Notes: generated by a model not told the origin, from the sequence alone. DNA of 37,909 bases from Ignavibacteria bacterium (GCA_025451455.1 JANWKI010000097.1:1-37909); one strand, 5' to 3'; numbered from the stretch's first letter, positions 25,523 through 36,399 are shown. Made by a program: numbers and translations.

Positions 25523-26263
25523 TTGAGAGAATTTCACAAAATAATTTTTATACCTGTATTACTGCTCATCGTTTCCTGTTCCAAAAACGAGCCGGGTACA
25601 AACACAAAAAACAGTACGGATTCAACCGGAAATACCCCGGAAACACGGAAATTTGACCTGACAGCTGGTCAGCAAAAGATACTCGCCGGTGCAAAAAAAT
25701 GCCTTGAGGTAAAATTCAATTATGATGTAACCATGGGTTACTATATTCTTACTTATAAAGACGGAGTGAATACAGGAAGTAAGGTTTTTCCGGGTGGAGA
25801 TATGGACCCGGGGTTTGGAGTCTGCACAGAAGTCATAATACGCGCTCTAAGGTGGGGTGGCGTGTGCGACCTGCAGGAAGAAATATATAATGACATTAAG
25901 GCAAACTGGAGCGATTATCCAATGAGCCGCTGGGGTGCAAAAAAACCTGATCCCAATATCGATCAGCGCCGCGTGCCATGCCAAATGGTGTGGTTTCAAA
26001 GGCACTGGAAAACCATTACCTTAAGCTACTATGAACCGGGTGATATTATTGCATGGGATATGGATGGCGACTTGTGGGGCGACCATATTGGTATCGTCTC
26101 AGATAAATTTATCGAAGACCTCACCTTAACCCTTCCTGAAGATGAGGGAACAAACAAGCTTAAGCCTTTGCTAATACACAATTTCCCCAGTCCGGGCTAT
26201 GTAGCCGAAGAAAATGTCCTTAACAGGTGGAAAATTATCGGACATTACAGAATAACAGATTAA
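25523..26263 (+). CDS. DUF1287 family lipoprotein
   Basis: Lipobox LLIVSCSK; FGVCTEVIIRALRWGGVCDLQEEIYNDI...DPNIDQRRVPCQMVWFQRH...YEPGDIIAWD...DHIGIVSDKF. Confidence 0.8.
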   Translation: MREFHKIIFIPVLLLIVSCSKNEPGTNTKNSTDSTGNTPETRKFDLTAGQQKILAGAKKCLEVKFNYDVTMGYYILTYKDGVNTGSKVFPGGDMDPGFGVCTEVIIRALRWGGVCDLQEEIYNDIKANWSDYPMSRWGAKKPDPNIDQRRVPCQMVWFQRHWKTITLSYYEPGDIIAWDMDGDLWGDHIGIVSDKFIEDLTLTLPEDEGTNKLKPLLIHNFPSPGYVAEENVLNRWKIIGHYRITD

Positions 26264-26389
26264 TTTAAGTGATTACATATCTTTATGAAAGTAGTTACGA
26301 TTGTATAGAAATCCCGATACAACTTCTCCGGCAGACCCTTTATTAAATAATACATACAGTGAAATACTTCCACTGATTTTTCATTATAT

Positions 26390-29086
26390 TTGAAGATTCA
26401 AAAAAGTTATATCGGCAAAAACATGAGAAAGTCAGTAATTTTCTTCATTTTACTCTTCTTTTTTTCAGGCAGAGTTTTTTCACAGCTTGATGATATCCTC
26501 AAAAAAGTACCCGGTGTCGGCGATGTTCTTGAGGATGCTGTTACTACCAGTATAAAAGATGCATACCCAAGCGCTTACTGGCTCAGCGGACTTGATAAGA
26601 AAATGAGCTATGCCGAAGATAAAAAATTCAGCATGAACCTTGATGAAGGTTTATACAAATTCAGGTTCAATACATTCTGCCTGCATGCAGGAACGTATGC
26701 CCCGACAGAAGGAGCCGGGTATTTGGTCGCACCGCTCAAAGGCGCGAAGGCAGAACTTATCAAAAGCATACTCGGCAGGTATATGGACCATCCTGAAATT
26801 GACCAGAAAGATGTCCAGATGCTGATCTGGGGAATCGAAGCAGGGCAGAAGTTCAGCAGTTACGATCCCGCATTTCAATACAGGGTAACGCCGTTATTAA
26901 AGCCGGAAGAAATTGCAATGATGGAAGTTGGTGTTAAAGACATTGCTTATGATCTTCTTCCCCAGGAGGCAAAAGAAGTACTGAATCTTTACAGTGAAAT
27001 CAGGGGAAAATTAAGTGATGCAAATTCAACTTATGAAGATGTTGAGCGGCTTGCTGTAAAAACAGGAATTCCACCAATTGGAAAAGGAAGCAGGAATATT
27101 GAAGCTGGCCTGTGGACATCAATTGGAGACGGGGTATATATGCGGAGTTTTCCTGAGAACTATTCAAAATCAAAAGTTGAGATATATATACCTGATGACG
27201 TTAAGATAGAGAAAGACGCAGCAGGGAATATCATTTCCCTTGACGACGGACTGAACAGAATTGAAATACAGTTTGAACCGGGGGCAAAGGTCTTTACGAA
27301 AGCCGTAATAAAGAATCTGACAACATCAGATGAAACCACAATTGATAATAATATAACGGATTATACCGGCGAAAAAAAGGAATCAACAGACTTTTTGGCC
27401 CTGGTAAAAAAATCATTCGGCAAGAAGAAATCAAAACGGCTTAAAGGTGAATCATTAAAGACATTAACAGAGCTCAAAAGAATTGAATGGTTTTTGAACC
27501 AGAGCAGTGAAAGCAGCACATCTATTGAAAAAGGAAAAACAATATCCCTAAATGCTCTTAACAGTTTTATCAGCGGCATAGAATCAGGTAATAAAAAAGG
27601 GGGAGGAACAAGCCATAAGACAGGGCTGGGTAATATTAACGGATTGGTATTTGCTCCGGCCAATACCAGAAGCCAGAGGCTCGGCATCGGCGGCAATGAA
27701 GGTGACCCGCCGCCGGAGAAAGACAAAGACTGCAAAGTGAAAATGTATTTAAGTCAGGTAAATGAAACTGAAATCCCCAAGCCGGATTGGGTTTATACTG
27801 TAACTGCTGATATAAGCATTGAAGGAACTGATGAAAAATGCCAGGCAGAGGAAATTATTTTCACTCTTTATGATGTAAGTAAAGAAAGAGGAAGGTATAT
27901 GAATGATAAAGAAAAGTATGATGATGTTGAAGAAGACCTTCAGATGTCTGTCTTAAATTCTGGTTACCAGATCACAAAAACAACTGCAAAGAAAACTCTC
28001 AGCGGAAAAGCGCAGTCTCTCCAGATACAGATATTATGCAGGGATTACGGCGCTTTCGGAAAGCTAAAAGCCTCGGTTAAAGTAAAGGGCACCTGGTATG
28101 ATGCTGAAGCTGAATCAACATCCGATAAGTTCGTAACCATTCCGTTGGATCTTAATAACAACAAAATTGCCGATGGGTGGGAGAAAGCGAACGATGTTCT
28201 TGGAAAACCCGCAGAGTGGGATGAGGAAACAGATCCGCCGGGACAGTCAACCAATGGTGACGGGATGACAAATTACGAAGAATACCGCGGATTCATGACC
28301 TCTACAACAAGCAGCGGAACGCCGGAGCATATCAGAATGAATCCGAAACGAAAAGAGATCTTTGCTATTGATAATGGCACCCTGCTGCCGAAAAACCCGT
28401 GGCAGCAAGCCTCGGGAATAAGACTGTATTATCTGAAAGACAATGATGTGTTCTCAAATCTTGCAGGCGGAGATATAACCGTAAAATACAGATGGGTGGA
28501 TTTCTGCTCCGGGTTTGCCAAAGGTAATAAGTATGCGCTCAACATAATCAAAGTCAGCGGGCTTGCAGATCCGTATAATGTCTATCCATGGCCAAGCACG
28601 GCACTTGCATACGCTCTGAATCAGATTGGTTGTAAATCACCCAAGCAGTGTTTAAGGGTAGTTGTTTTCCCTGACCGAGTAAAATACGGACTTGAAAAGC
28701 TTAGGGATACACTTAGTTACCTTGTAAGTCTGGACCCGCCTGCCGGAACTATAAGCTTCAACGGTAATACATTAAACAAGCCTGATGTAAACGCACTTAT
28801 CAGTTTTCTAAGCAATTCTGGAACCTTTGACCTGTTCCTTAAATACCAGATGACGCTCTCAATGATCCATGAGATAGGGCACGGGCTTGGGCTGGATCAC
28901 CACACGGGATCAAGTGAGGAATGGTCGGGCGATGAATTTTGCCCGATGAGGTACATAGATATAAATGACCAGATAAAGTGGGTGAGTTTTTTGAAAACCG
29001 TAAGTGATCCGGATAGCTTTACACAGTGGCAATTCTGCTCAACGCCCGATAACTGCTGGAGCAAAATGAGCGTTAATGACAGATAG
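26390..29086 (+). CDS. Secreted zinc metalloprotease-like protein (true start likely ATG at 26423)
   Basis: Signal peptide MRKSVIFFILLFFFSGRVFSQ; C-terminal MIHEIGHGLGLDHHTG...CPMRY matches HExxHxxGxxH; the TTG at 26390 is part of a TATATTTG box. Confidence 0.7.
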   Translation: MKIQKSYIGKNMRKSVIFFILLFFFSGRVFSQLDDILKKVPGVGDVLEDAVTTSIKDAYPSAYWLSGLDKKMSYAEDKKFSMNLDEGLYKFRFNTFCLHAGTYAPTEGAGYLVAPLKGAKAELIKSILGRYMDHPEIDQKDVQMLIWGIEAGQKFSSYDPAFQYRVTPLLKPEEIAMMEVGVKDIAYDLLPQEAKEVLNLYSEIRGKLSDANSTYEDVERLAVKTGIPPIGKGSRNIEAGLWTSIGDGVYMRSFPENYSKSKVEIYIPDDVKIEKDAAGNIISLDDGLNRIEIQFEPGAKVFTKAVIKNLTTSDETTIDNNITDYTGEKKESTDFLALVKKSFGKKKSKRLKGESLKTLTELKRIEWFLNQSSESSTSIEKGKTISLNALNSFISGIESGNKKGGGTSHKTGLGNINGLVFAPANTRSQRLGIGGNEGDPPPEKDKDCKVKMYLSQVNETEIPKPDWVYTVTADISIEGTDEKCQAEEIIFTLYDVSKERGRYMNDKEKYDDVEEDLQMSVLNSGYQITKTTAKKTLSGKAQSLQIQILCRDYGAFGKLKASVKVKGTWYDAEAESTSDKFVTIPLDLNNNKIADGWEKANDVLGKPAEWDEETDPPGQSTNGDGMTNYEEYRGFMTSTTSSGTPEHIRMNPKRKEIFAIDNGTLLPKNPWQQASGIRLYYLKDNDVFSNLAGGDITVKYRWVDFCSGFAKGNKYALNIIKVSGLADPYNVYPWPSTALAYALNQIGCKSPKQCLRVVVFPDRVKYGLEKLRDTLSYLVSLDPPAGTISFNGNTLNKPDVNALISFLSNSGTFDLFLKYQMTLSMIHEIGHGLGLDHHTGSSEEWSGDEFCPMRYIDINDQIKWVSFLKTVSDPDSFTQWQFCSTPDNCWSKMSVNDR

Positions 29087-29217
29087 AGCAGTGTAATAAA
29101 CTGGCAAATCCATAAAAACCTTCGAAATTACCATGAAAATTGGCTTGAATCCTCCATTCATAGTCCAGTTTCCGGAAATGAGGTGCTAAAAACCGTCAGG
29201 AAAAGCACCCACATACC

Positions 29218-29248
29218 TTGCAAAAGGTTATAATAATCTATATATTTG
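29218..29248 (+). promoter_or_regulatory. Candidate promoter upstream of the nusA operon
   Basis: TATATTTG (29241-29248) with TTG at 29218-29220, 20 nt spacer. Confidence 0.4.
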
Positions 29249-29277
29249 TAAGATTTCATTATGTACTTGAGATTGAT

Positions 29278-29305
29278 ATGACGCTTTAGGAGCGTCATTT
29301 TTTTT
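29278..29305 (+). terminator. Intrinsic-terminator-like hairpin in the nusA leader region
   Basis: ATGACGCT-TTAGG-AGCGTCAT followed by a T-run. Confidence 0.6.
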
Positions 29306-29439
29306 CTACAAAGTTGAGGTTTTAACCTCTGTTCTGTTTCTATATCTACTATATAGGGCTTTGTTAAATAAATAATGAATTCCTGCAGAAAAATTTTTGA
29401 ACAATAATTTAATTTATATATACATATGAGGCTTAGAAA

Positions 29440-30771
29440 ATGAAATCCGAGATAGTTGACTCCTTTTCACAGATGGTGAAAGATAAAAAGATTGACCGTG
29501 ACCTGCTTGAGAGCATTATTAAGGAAGTATTCGGCATGATGATCAAGAAAAAGTACGGACAGAATGCAAATTATGATGTTATAGTGAACATGGATAAGGG
29601 CGATATTGAAATGTACCTCTCAAAAACGGTCGCCGAAACTGTTACAGACCCTGAAACCGAGATAACACTTGAAGAGGCAAATGAACGCTCAGGTGAAGAG
29701 CTTGAAGTAGGTGATGATTATACCGAAGTGCTTGATTATGTTTCTTTCGGCAGAAGGCATATTGTCAACCTGAAACAGAACCTGAACCAGAAGATACGGG
29801 AAGTTGAAAAGGAAATAATATACAATGACTACAAAGATCTTGTCGGCGAAATTATCGTAGGGGAAATATACCAGATAAAACCGCAGAGCATTCTGCTGAT
29901 TCATAACGGGCATGAGATACATTTTCCAAAGTCAGAGCAAATTCCCAAAGAAAGATATAAAAAGGGCGAATCTCTCAGAGTTTACGTTAAGGAAGTTTCC
30001 AAGAAATCATCAGGACCGCCTGCTATAATAGTATCAAGGGCAGCAGATGAATTCCTCAAGAAATTATTTGAGCTGGAAATTCCGGAAATATATGACGGTG
30101 TGATAGAGATCAAAGGTATTGCACGCGAGCCCGGAGAAAGAGCCAAAGTTGCTGTTTATTCATACGATGACAGGATCGATGCAGTTGGCGCATGCGTTGG
30201 AATGAAAGGAATCAGGATACACTCAATAGTACGCGAGCTTGCAAATGAAAACATCGATGTAATAAATTACAGTGATGATATCGGGCTTTATATAGCACGG
30301 GCACTGGCTCCCGCCAAGCTGAAGGATATCTACCTTGATAAAGAAAATAAGGTAGCAAAGATCGTTGCTGATGAAGACCAGATTTCCCTGGTAATAGGTA
30401 AGAACGGGCAGAACATAAAACTTGCAAGCAAATTAACGTCTTACGAAATTGACGTGGAGCGCAATACCGATAGAGCAAAGGATATTGAAGAAGCTCTTGA
30501 GCGCGAGCTTGAGCTACAGGCTGAGGAAGCTGAAGCTAAAGAAGCTGCCGAAACTGAGAGTAAAAAAGAAGGCGATAAATCCACCGGAAAGAAAAAGAAA
30601 AAAGCGGCAGAAAAAACTATAGCAAAAGAAGATAAGGACGAAGAAGATGACGAGGATGATGAAGATGATGAAGACGAAGAGGACGATGAAGAAGAAGAAA
30701 ATGATGAAGATGATAAGGATGAAGAAGAAGAAGGCGAAGAAGTAACTGAAGAGGATAAGAAAAAAGATTAA
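29440..30771 (+). CDS. nusA: Transcription termination/antitermination factor NusA with long acidic C-terminal tail
   Basis: S1/KH pattern: VGEIYQIKPQSILLIHNGHEIHFPKSEQIPKE, GVIEIKGIAREPGERAKVAVYS, DAVGACVGMKGIRIHSIVREL, ISLVIGKNGQNIKLASKLTSYEIDV; upstream of infB. Confidence 0.97.
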   Translation: MKSEIVDSFSQMVKDKKIDRDLLESIIKEVFGMMIKKKYGQNANYDVIVNMDKGDIEMYLSKTVAETVTDPETEITLEEANERSGEELEVGDDYTEVLDYVSFGRRHIVNLKQNLNQKIREVEKEIIYNDYKDLVGEIIVGEIYQIKPQSILLIHNGHEIHFPKSEQIPKERYKKGESLRVYVKEVSKKSSGPPAIIVSRAADEFLKKLFELEIPEIYDGVIEIKGIAREPGERAKVAVYSYDDRIDAVGACVGMKGIRIHSIVRELANENIDVINYSDDIGLYIARALAPAKLKDIYLDKENKVAKIVADEDQISLVIGKNGQNIKLASKLTSYEIDVERNTDRAKDIEEALERELELQAEEAEAKEAAETESKKEGDKSTGKKKKKAAEKTIAKEDKDEEDDEDDEDDEDEEDDEEEENDEDDKDEEEEGEEVTEEDKKKD

Positions 30772-30841
30772 ACCTGGAACAGACATCATATTGATCCGGG
30801 TAACAGAAGCATAAAAAGTAAAACGAAGGTAAAAATATTTA

Positions 30842-33826
30842 ATGCCCGAAACAAATAAAGCATCAAAAGGAATACAGATATCGAAGATTGCCAAAGAAGT
30901 AAACAGGCAGTCCGGCGAAGTGCTTGAATACCTGAAACGCATAGGCGTTGAGGTAGGCAGCGTTATGTCTAAAGTTGATGATGCAGCTTACCATAAGGTT
31001 TTGGGGCACTTTAAAAGCGATGTTGAAGAAGCCGAAAAGCATAAACAAAAGCTGATTGAGTTCAAAAAGAAACACATAGGAATTGAAATTACCGAAATTG
31101 AGGACGATCTAAAGAAAGAAAAAGAGAAGCGGGTAAAGGAAGAAGAAGAAAAAAAATTACGTCATGATGAAGAGGAAAAGCATAAAGTAAACAGAGAAAC
31201 CCAGCTGCAGAGAGATCTTGAGGAAAAACGGAAAAAGATTAAGGAAAAAGAAGAAGAGCTTGAAAAACAAAGGATAAAAGAAGAAGAAGATAAGAAGAAA
31301 GCAGCCGAAGAAGCCCTTAAGCCTAAGCCGGTAAAGAAAGCAGAACCGCCGGAATTAAAAACTAAGGCTAAAACTAAAGCTGAACCTGAACCTGTAAATA
31401 CAGCTCCGCAGAAGAAAACAGAAACGAGCGCTTTTAAGCCAAAGACACACGAAGACCGGCCTCCGAGAAAAGAAGGATTTAAGCCAAAGACCGGATACCA
31501 GGGTAAAAAACCGGACGGAACAGGTTACCAGGGCAAGAAGCCGGATGGAACAACCGGATATCAGGGCAAAAAGCCGGATGGCACAACAGGCTACCAGGGC
31601 AAGAAGCCCGATGGAGGAGGTTACCAGGGCAGGAAAACAGGCGGCACTTTTGAAAGGGTAACGATCAAGGATGATTTCCGGAAATCAAAAAAACCCGTTC
31701 CCGGGCAGAAACCGTTCTTTAAGAAACCGTTTGTATCGCGCGAAGATGAAAAGAAGAAAGATGATAAAGTGCGCGATCCTAAAACACCTGTAACCAGCGC
31801 TGAATTACAGGAAAAGAAACGTGATACCGAGAAGAAAGATAAAGCAAAGAAAAAGAATTATTCCGACGGTGCAGAAGCAAAGAGAAAGAAAAAATTTGCC
31901 GCAGAGGAGCTTACCCAGGAAATAGAAGAAGCTATCCGCGAAACGATGGCAAAGATGGATGAAACAGGCGCGACTACTGCAAGGCAGCAGCTAAGGAAAA
32001 GAAAAAGAAAAGAGCGCCTGGAACTTGAACTAAAAGAACACGAAGAGACGCTTGCACGGCTGAATATTATACAGGTAACCGAGTTTGTTTCTACTTCGGA
32101 GCTTGCAACACTGATGGATCTTGAAGTAAGCGAGCTTATTCAGAAGTGTTTTGAGCTTGGAATGATGGTAACTATTAACCAGCGGCTGGATAAGGATCTT
32201 ATCACACTGCTGACAGATGAATTCGGATTTAAGGTTGAGTTCCAGAAAGAATATGCAGTTGATACGCTTGCTGATATTGAAGAAGATACCGATAAGCTTA
32301 TTCACAGGCCGCCGGTAGTTACGATCATGGGCCATGTTGATCATGGTAAAACATCATTGCTGGATTATATAAGGAAAGCCGCAGTTGTAGCAGGCGAAGC
32401 CGGTGGAATAACACAGCATATCGGGGCATACCAGGTTAAGCTTGAAGACGGAAGGTATATATCCTTCCTGGATACTCCCGGCCACGAAGCATTTACCGCT
32501 ATGCGTGCAAGGGGTGCTCAGATAACCGATATCGTCGTATTGGTTGTGGCTGCTGATGACAGTGTAATGCCGCAAACCATCGAAGCTATCAATCACGCGC
32601 TGGCAGCAAATGTTCCGATAGTGGTTGCAATAAATAAGATTGATAAACCCGCATCAGACCCGCTTAAGATAAAGACACAGCTATCTGAAAAAGGAGTTCT
32701 TGTAGAAGAGTGGGGCGGTAAATACCAGTCAGTTGAAATATCCGCAAAGACCGGCGCAAACGTTGATAAGCTCCTTGAAAAAATACTGGTCGAAGCAGAA
32801 GTGCTCGATCTTAAAGCTAATCCCGAGAGGAATGCGCGGGGTGCAGTAGTTGAAGCCAAGCTTGATAAAGGAAAAGGCGTTACGGCAACAGTGCTTGTAC
32901 AAAAAGGCACGCTAAAACCGGGTGACCCATTTGTAGCCGGCAATTACAGCGGAAGAGTGAAGGCTATGTATGATGAGCGCGGCAAAAGAGTTGAGCTTGC
33001 AAGGCCGGCGACACCGGTACAGGTACTTGGATTTGACGGAATGCCGCAGGCAGGCGATGTGCTTGTTGTAATGGATACCGAAAGGGAAGCAAAAGAAATT
33101 GCTCTCAAGCGCCAGCAGCTAAAGCGTGAGCAGGATTTCCGCCAGGTGAGGTTCATAACACTTGATGATATTTCCAAGCAGATCAAAGAAGGCCGCCAGG
33201 TTGATCTTAACGTTATCATCAAAGGTGATGTTGACGGTTCGGTTGAAGCGCTTTCGGATTCACTCTTGAAACTTGGCACAAGCGAAGTAAAGGTAAGTAT
33301 TATTCACAAAGCAATCGGAGAAATTACCGAATACGATGTACTGCTTGCGGCAGCATCGAGCGCAATTATTGTCGGCTTCAGTGTAAGGCCGAACCTTAAG
33401 GCAAGAAAACTTGCAGAGGCCGAAAATGTTGATATAAGGCTTCACAATATAATTTACGATGTAATTAACGAGATCAAACTTGCCCTCGAAGGCCTGCTTG
33501 AGCCCGATAAATCAGAAGAAGTACTCGCAACAGTTGAAGTAAGGGATACATTCAAGGTCCCTAAAATAGGAACAGTTGCCGGATGTTACGTTCTTGACGG
33601 TAAGATAGTCCGCAATAATAAAGTCAGGCTGCTAAGAGACGGTCTGGTTATATTTGACGGCTCAATAAATGCTCTTAAGAGATTTAAAGATGATGTCAGG
33701 GAAGTTGAGCAGGGATTTGAATGCGGTATCAGCCTTGAAAATTATAATGATATAAAGGTCAGTGATATAATTGAATCATACACAATTGTTGAAACCAAAA
33801 GGAAGCTGGAACAGAAGAAAGATTAG
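30842..33826 (+). CDS. infB: Translation initiation factor IF-2
   Basis: [58 protein letters not shown]; long Lys/Glu-rich N-terminus. Confidence 0.98.
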   Translation: MPETNKASKGIQISKIAKEVNRQSGEVLEYLKRIGVEVGSVMSKVDDAAYHKVLGHFKSDVEEAEKHKQKLIEFKKKHIGIEITEIEDDLKKEKEKRVKEEEEKKLRHDEEEKHKVNRETQLQRDLEEKRKKIKEKEEELEKQRIKEEEDKKKAAEEALKPKPVKKAEPPELKTKAKTKAEPEPVNTAPQKKTETSAFKPKTHEDRPPRKEGFKPKTGYQGKKPDGTGYQGKKPDGTTGYQGKKPDGTTGYQGKKPDGGGYQGRKTGGTFERVTIKDDFRKSKKPVPGQKPFFKKPFVSREDEKKKDDKVRDPKTPVTSAELQEKKRDTEKKDKAKKKNYSDGAEAKRKKKFAAEELTQEIEEAIRETMAKMDETGATTARQQLRKRKRKERLELELKEHEETLARLNIIQVTEFVSTSELATLMDLEVSELIQKCFELGMMVTINQRLDKDLITLLTDEFGFKVEFQKEYAVDTLADIEEDTDKLIHRPPVVTIMGHVDHGKTSLLDYIRKAAVVAGEAGGITQHIGAYQVKLEDGRYISFLDTPGHEAFTAMRARGAQITDIVVLVVAADDSVMPQTIEAINHALAANVPIVVAINKIDKPASDPLKIKTQLSEKGVLVEEWGGKYQSVEISAKTGANVDKLLEKILVEAEVLDLKANPERNARGAVVEAKLDKGKGVTATVLVQKGTLKPGDPFVAGNYSGRVKAMYDERGKRVELARPATPVQVLGFDGMPQAGDVLVVMDTEREAKEIALKRQQLKREQDFRQVRFITLDDISKQIKEGRQVDLNVIIKGDVDGSVEALSDSLLKLGTSEVKVSIIHKAIGEITEYDVLLAAASSAIIVGFSVRPNLKARKLAEAENVDIRLHNIIYDVINEIKLALEGLLEPDKSEEVLATVEVRDTFKVPKIGTVAGCYVLDGKIVRNNKVRLLRDGLVIFDGSINALKRFKDDVREVEQGFECGISLENYNDIKVSDIIESYTIVETKRKLEQKKD
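31493..31645 (+). repeat. In-frame tandem repeat in the infB N-terminal linker
   Basis: [51 protein letters not shown]. Confidence 0.9.
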
Positions 33827-33910
33827 GGTAGAGTGTGTAGAGTGAATTGAGTAGTTGAGTAAAGTTGGGAATAGCGGTAACGAATATTCAATATTATTTT
33901 TAGGAAAATT

Positions 33911-34291
33911 ATGTCAATAAGAACAGAAAAAGTTGCAGAGGAAATAAAGCACCAGATATCGGCTGTGTTATCAAAGGATCTTTCAGAGTTAAGTTCAGTA
34001 ATTGGCCTGGTGACAGTAACCAGGGTGAAGATAAGCAAAGACCTGAAAAATGCCAGGATATATGTGAGTTTTCTTGCGAATAAGGAACCTGCTGATGTTT
34101 GCCTTGAAAAAATTAAAGGCAGGGCTAAACAGATCAGGATGCATCTCGGTTCAAAAATTCATTTGCGCGTTGTGCCGGAGCTAGATTTCTATTTTGACGA
34201 TACTATTGAGTATGCAAGCAGGATCGATGAACTCATAAAAGAGATCCATAAAGACGATAATAAAAGCAGTGACAGCACATCTGACCAATAA
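33911..34291 (+). CDS. rbfA: Ribosome-binding factor A
   Basis: RTEKVAEEIKHQISAVLSKDL...VTVTRVKISKDLKNARIYVSFL...RVVPELDFYFDDTIEYASRIDELI; operon context. Confidence 0.95.
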   Translation: MSIRTEKVAEEIKHQISAVLSKDLSELSSVIGLVTVTRVKISKDLKNARIYVSFLANKEPADVCLEKIKGRAKQIRMHLGSKIHLRVVPELDFYFDDTIEYASRIDELIKEIHKDDNKSSDSTSDQ

Positions 34292-34982
34292 TTCCGTTTA
34301 TTTTGCCGATGAAGAAGCGAAGAAGCAGGGCATAATGCTTCTGCTTGATAAGCCGAAGGAATATACAAGCGCAAGGGTTGTAAACATTGTAAAGAAATTC
34401 CTGAACGTAAACAAAGCGGGGCATTCAGGCACACTTGATCCCAAGGCAACCGGACTAATGATAATATGCACAGGAAAAATGACTAAGAAGCTGAACGATC
34501 TTCTTGGAAGTGAAAAAGAATATGAAGGCACAATGATATTGGGAGAGAAAACTATGAGCTTTGATTCTGAAACAGAAGTTTATGAGCGGACTGAAATTTC
34601 GCATATTACCGAAGAAAGAATAAAAGATAATGTAAAGGGGTTTTTGGGCGATTTACAGCAAATACCTCCGATGTTTTCTGCAGTTAAGCATAAAGGCAAG
34701 CCGCTTTATAAAATGGCAAGAAAAGGCATCGTAATGGAGCGTGCTCCAAGGAATATCAACATTAAAGAATTTGAAATAACAGCAGTAGATATGCCCCGGG
34801 TGGATTTCAGGGTTAACTGCTCAAAGGGAACATATATCAGGACATTAGTAAGCGATTTCGGTGAAAAGCTTGGAACAGGTGCATACTTAAAGGAGCTTCG
34901 CAGAACCCGCATCGGCGATTATGATATTAAAGATTCTATAACGGTTGATGATTTTATAATCAGAAACAGCAGCAGGAACTAG
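34269..34982 (+). CDS. truB: tRNA pseudouridine(55) synthase TruB
   Basis: LLLDKPKEYTSARVVNIVKK, KAGHSGTLDPKATGLMIICTGKMTK, SKGTYIRTLVSDFGEKLGTGAYLKELRRTRIG. Confidence 0.96.
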   Translation: MTAHLTNNSVYFADEEAKKQGIMLLLDKPKEYTSARVVNIVKKFLNVNKAGHSGTLDPKATGLMIICTGKMTKKLNDLLGSEKEYEGTMILGEKTMSFDSETEVYERTEISHITEERIKDNVKGFLGDLQQIPPMFSAVKHKGKPLYKMARKGIVMERAPRNINIKEFEITAVDMPRVDFRVNCSKGTYIRTLVSDFGEKLGTGAYLKELRRTRIGDYDIKDSITVDDFIIRNSSRN

Positions 34983-35948
34983 ATGAAGGTTTATAAAGAT
35001 CTCTCGGAAATAAGTCGAAACGAAAACTCTGTTGTCACAATAGGTACATTTGACGGCTTTCATCTTGCACACAGAGAGATAATCAACCGGGTTGTGGCAA
35101 TTAAAGATCAGTCAAAACAAAAAGGTATTAATTCGCGTTCTTTCATAGTAACATTTGAGCCTCATCCGCAGGAAGTCCTTAAAAGCAAGACCCCCGATAT
35201 TAAGCTGCTGACAGCTATTGACGAAAAACTGCGGCTCTTTGAAGATGCCGGGATCGAAAATGTTCTTGTGATCAGGTTTACAGAAGAGTTTTCAAAAACA
35301 AATGCCAAAGAATTTTATGAAAAGTATGTTTACGGCGGCATTGGGATAAGCGACCTGGTTGTCGGATATGATCATTTGTTCGGGCACGACCGTGAAGGTA
35401 GTTTCCAGACACTTATTGAGCTTGGCAAGACATACAATTTTAATGTGCACAGGGTAGAAGAAATTGATATTGACGGGAAGCCTGTCAGTTCAACCCGAAT
35501 CAGGGCTGCACTGGCCGGCGGAAAGATAGAAGAAGCAAACAGGCTTCTTGGCCATGAATTTGGCTTTGACGGAATAGTGGTCGAGGGCGATAAGGTAGGC
35601 AGAACAATAGGCTACCCGACAGTAAATCTGAAGCCAGTAAAGGAAAACAAGGTAATGCCCAATGAAGGTATTTACTGTGTCAGGGTGATTCATTCAGGCA
35701 AAGAGTATTTCGGAATGATGTACCACGGCTTCAGACCTACTCTAAGCGAGGGCATAAAACGCGCGCTTGAAGTGCATATTTTTGATTTTGATAAAACAAT
35801 ATATGGCGAAAAGCTCAATATACATTTTTTAACCAGGATTAGAGACGACAAGAAGTTTGATTCAAAAGAAGAGCTGATAAAACAGATAGATAATGATAAG
35901 GAATTTTCGCTGAACTATATTAACGTGAAACGTCATCCCGCTAAGTAA
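34983..35948 (+). CDS. ribF: Bifunctional riboflavin kinase/FAD synthetase
   Basis: VVTIGTFDGFHLAHREII, FEPHPQEVL, PVSSTRIRAALAGGKIEEANRLLGHEF, GRTIGYPTVNL. Confidence 0.95.
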   Translation: MKVYKDLSEISRNENSVVTIGTFDGFHLAHREIINRVVAIKDQSKQKGINSRSFIVTFEPHPQEVLKSKTPDIKLLTAIDEKLRLFEDAGIENVLVIRFTEEFSKTNAKEFYEKYVYGGIGISDLVVGYDHLFGHDREGSFQTLIELGKTYNFNVHRVEEIDIDGKPVSSTRIRAALAGGKIEEANRLLGHEFGFDGIVVEGDKVGRTIGYPTVNLKPVKENKVMPNEGIYCVRVIHSGKEYFGMMYHGFRPTLSEGIKRALEVHIFDFDKTIYGEKLNIHFLTRIRDDKKFDSKEELIKQIDNDKEFSLNYINVKRHPAK

Positions 35949-36044
35949 AAACGCGGGACCAGCAAAAAGCGCTGGAACGTGAGACGTCAAACGTCAAACG
36001 TCAAAAGGAAAAAGTAAAAAAGCAAAAATCAAAACCAAATTTTG

Positions 36045-36056
36045 GAACCATGGTTC
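36045..36056. repeat. Perfect 12-bp palindrome GAACCATGGTTC in the rpsO upstream region
   Basis: Read directly; preceded by CCAAATTTTGG and by the short direct repeat ACGTCAA x3 near 35980-36004. Confidence 0.6.
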
Positions 36057-36122
36057 AGGGTTTAGTCAACAAAAGACTGAAATAAAATAAATACAATATA
36101 AATTCAAGGAGACAAAATAAAG

Positions 36123-36392
36123 ATGTTAACCAAAGAAGCAAAGCAGGAGATCATCACCAAATTCGGCACAAGCGCAAAGGATTCCGGCAAGGCAGAAGTG
36201 CAGATCGCAATTCTGACACAAAGAATAAACGGCCTGACCGAAACCCATTTTAACACTAAGAAAAAGGATAATCATTCCCGCCTTGGACTGCTCAAAATGG
36301 TAGGAAAAAGAAGAAGGCTCTTAAGGTATCTTGAGAACAAAGATATAGCAAGATACAGATCAATCATTAAAGAGTTAAACATAAGAAAATAA
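36123..36392 (+). CDS. rpsO: 30S ribosomal protein S15
   Basis: 89 aa; [20 protein letters not shown]-like, [29 protein letters not shown]. Confidence 0.97.
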   Translation: MLTKEAKQEIITKFGTSAKDSGKAEVQIAILTQRINGLTETHFNTKKKDNHSRLGLLKMVGKRRRLLRYLENKDIARYRSIIKELNIRK

Positions 36393-36399
36393 ATTCAAA

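Noticed and set aside
26264-26389. TTGTAT-AGAAATCCCG-ATACAA hairpin as a terminator after the DUF1287 gene
   Set aside because: Weak 6-bp stem with no T-run; not enough to call.
30514-30942. Minus-strand 142-aa hydrophobic ORF opposite the nusA 3' end
   Set aside because: Phe/Ile-rich because it is the complement of the GAA/GAT acidic tail; apparent TM helices are an artefact.
32030-33445. Multiple minus-strand ORFs inside infB
   Set aside because: Antisense to a clear IF-2 coding sequence, no independent evidence.
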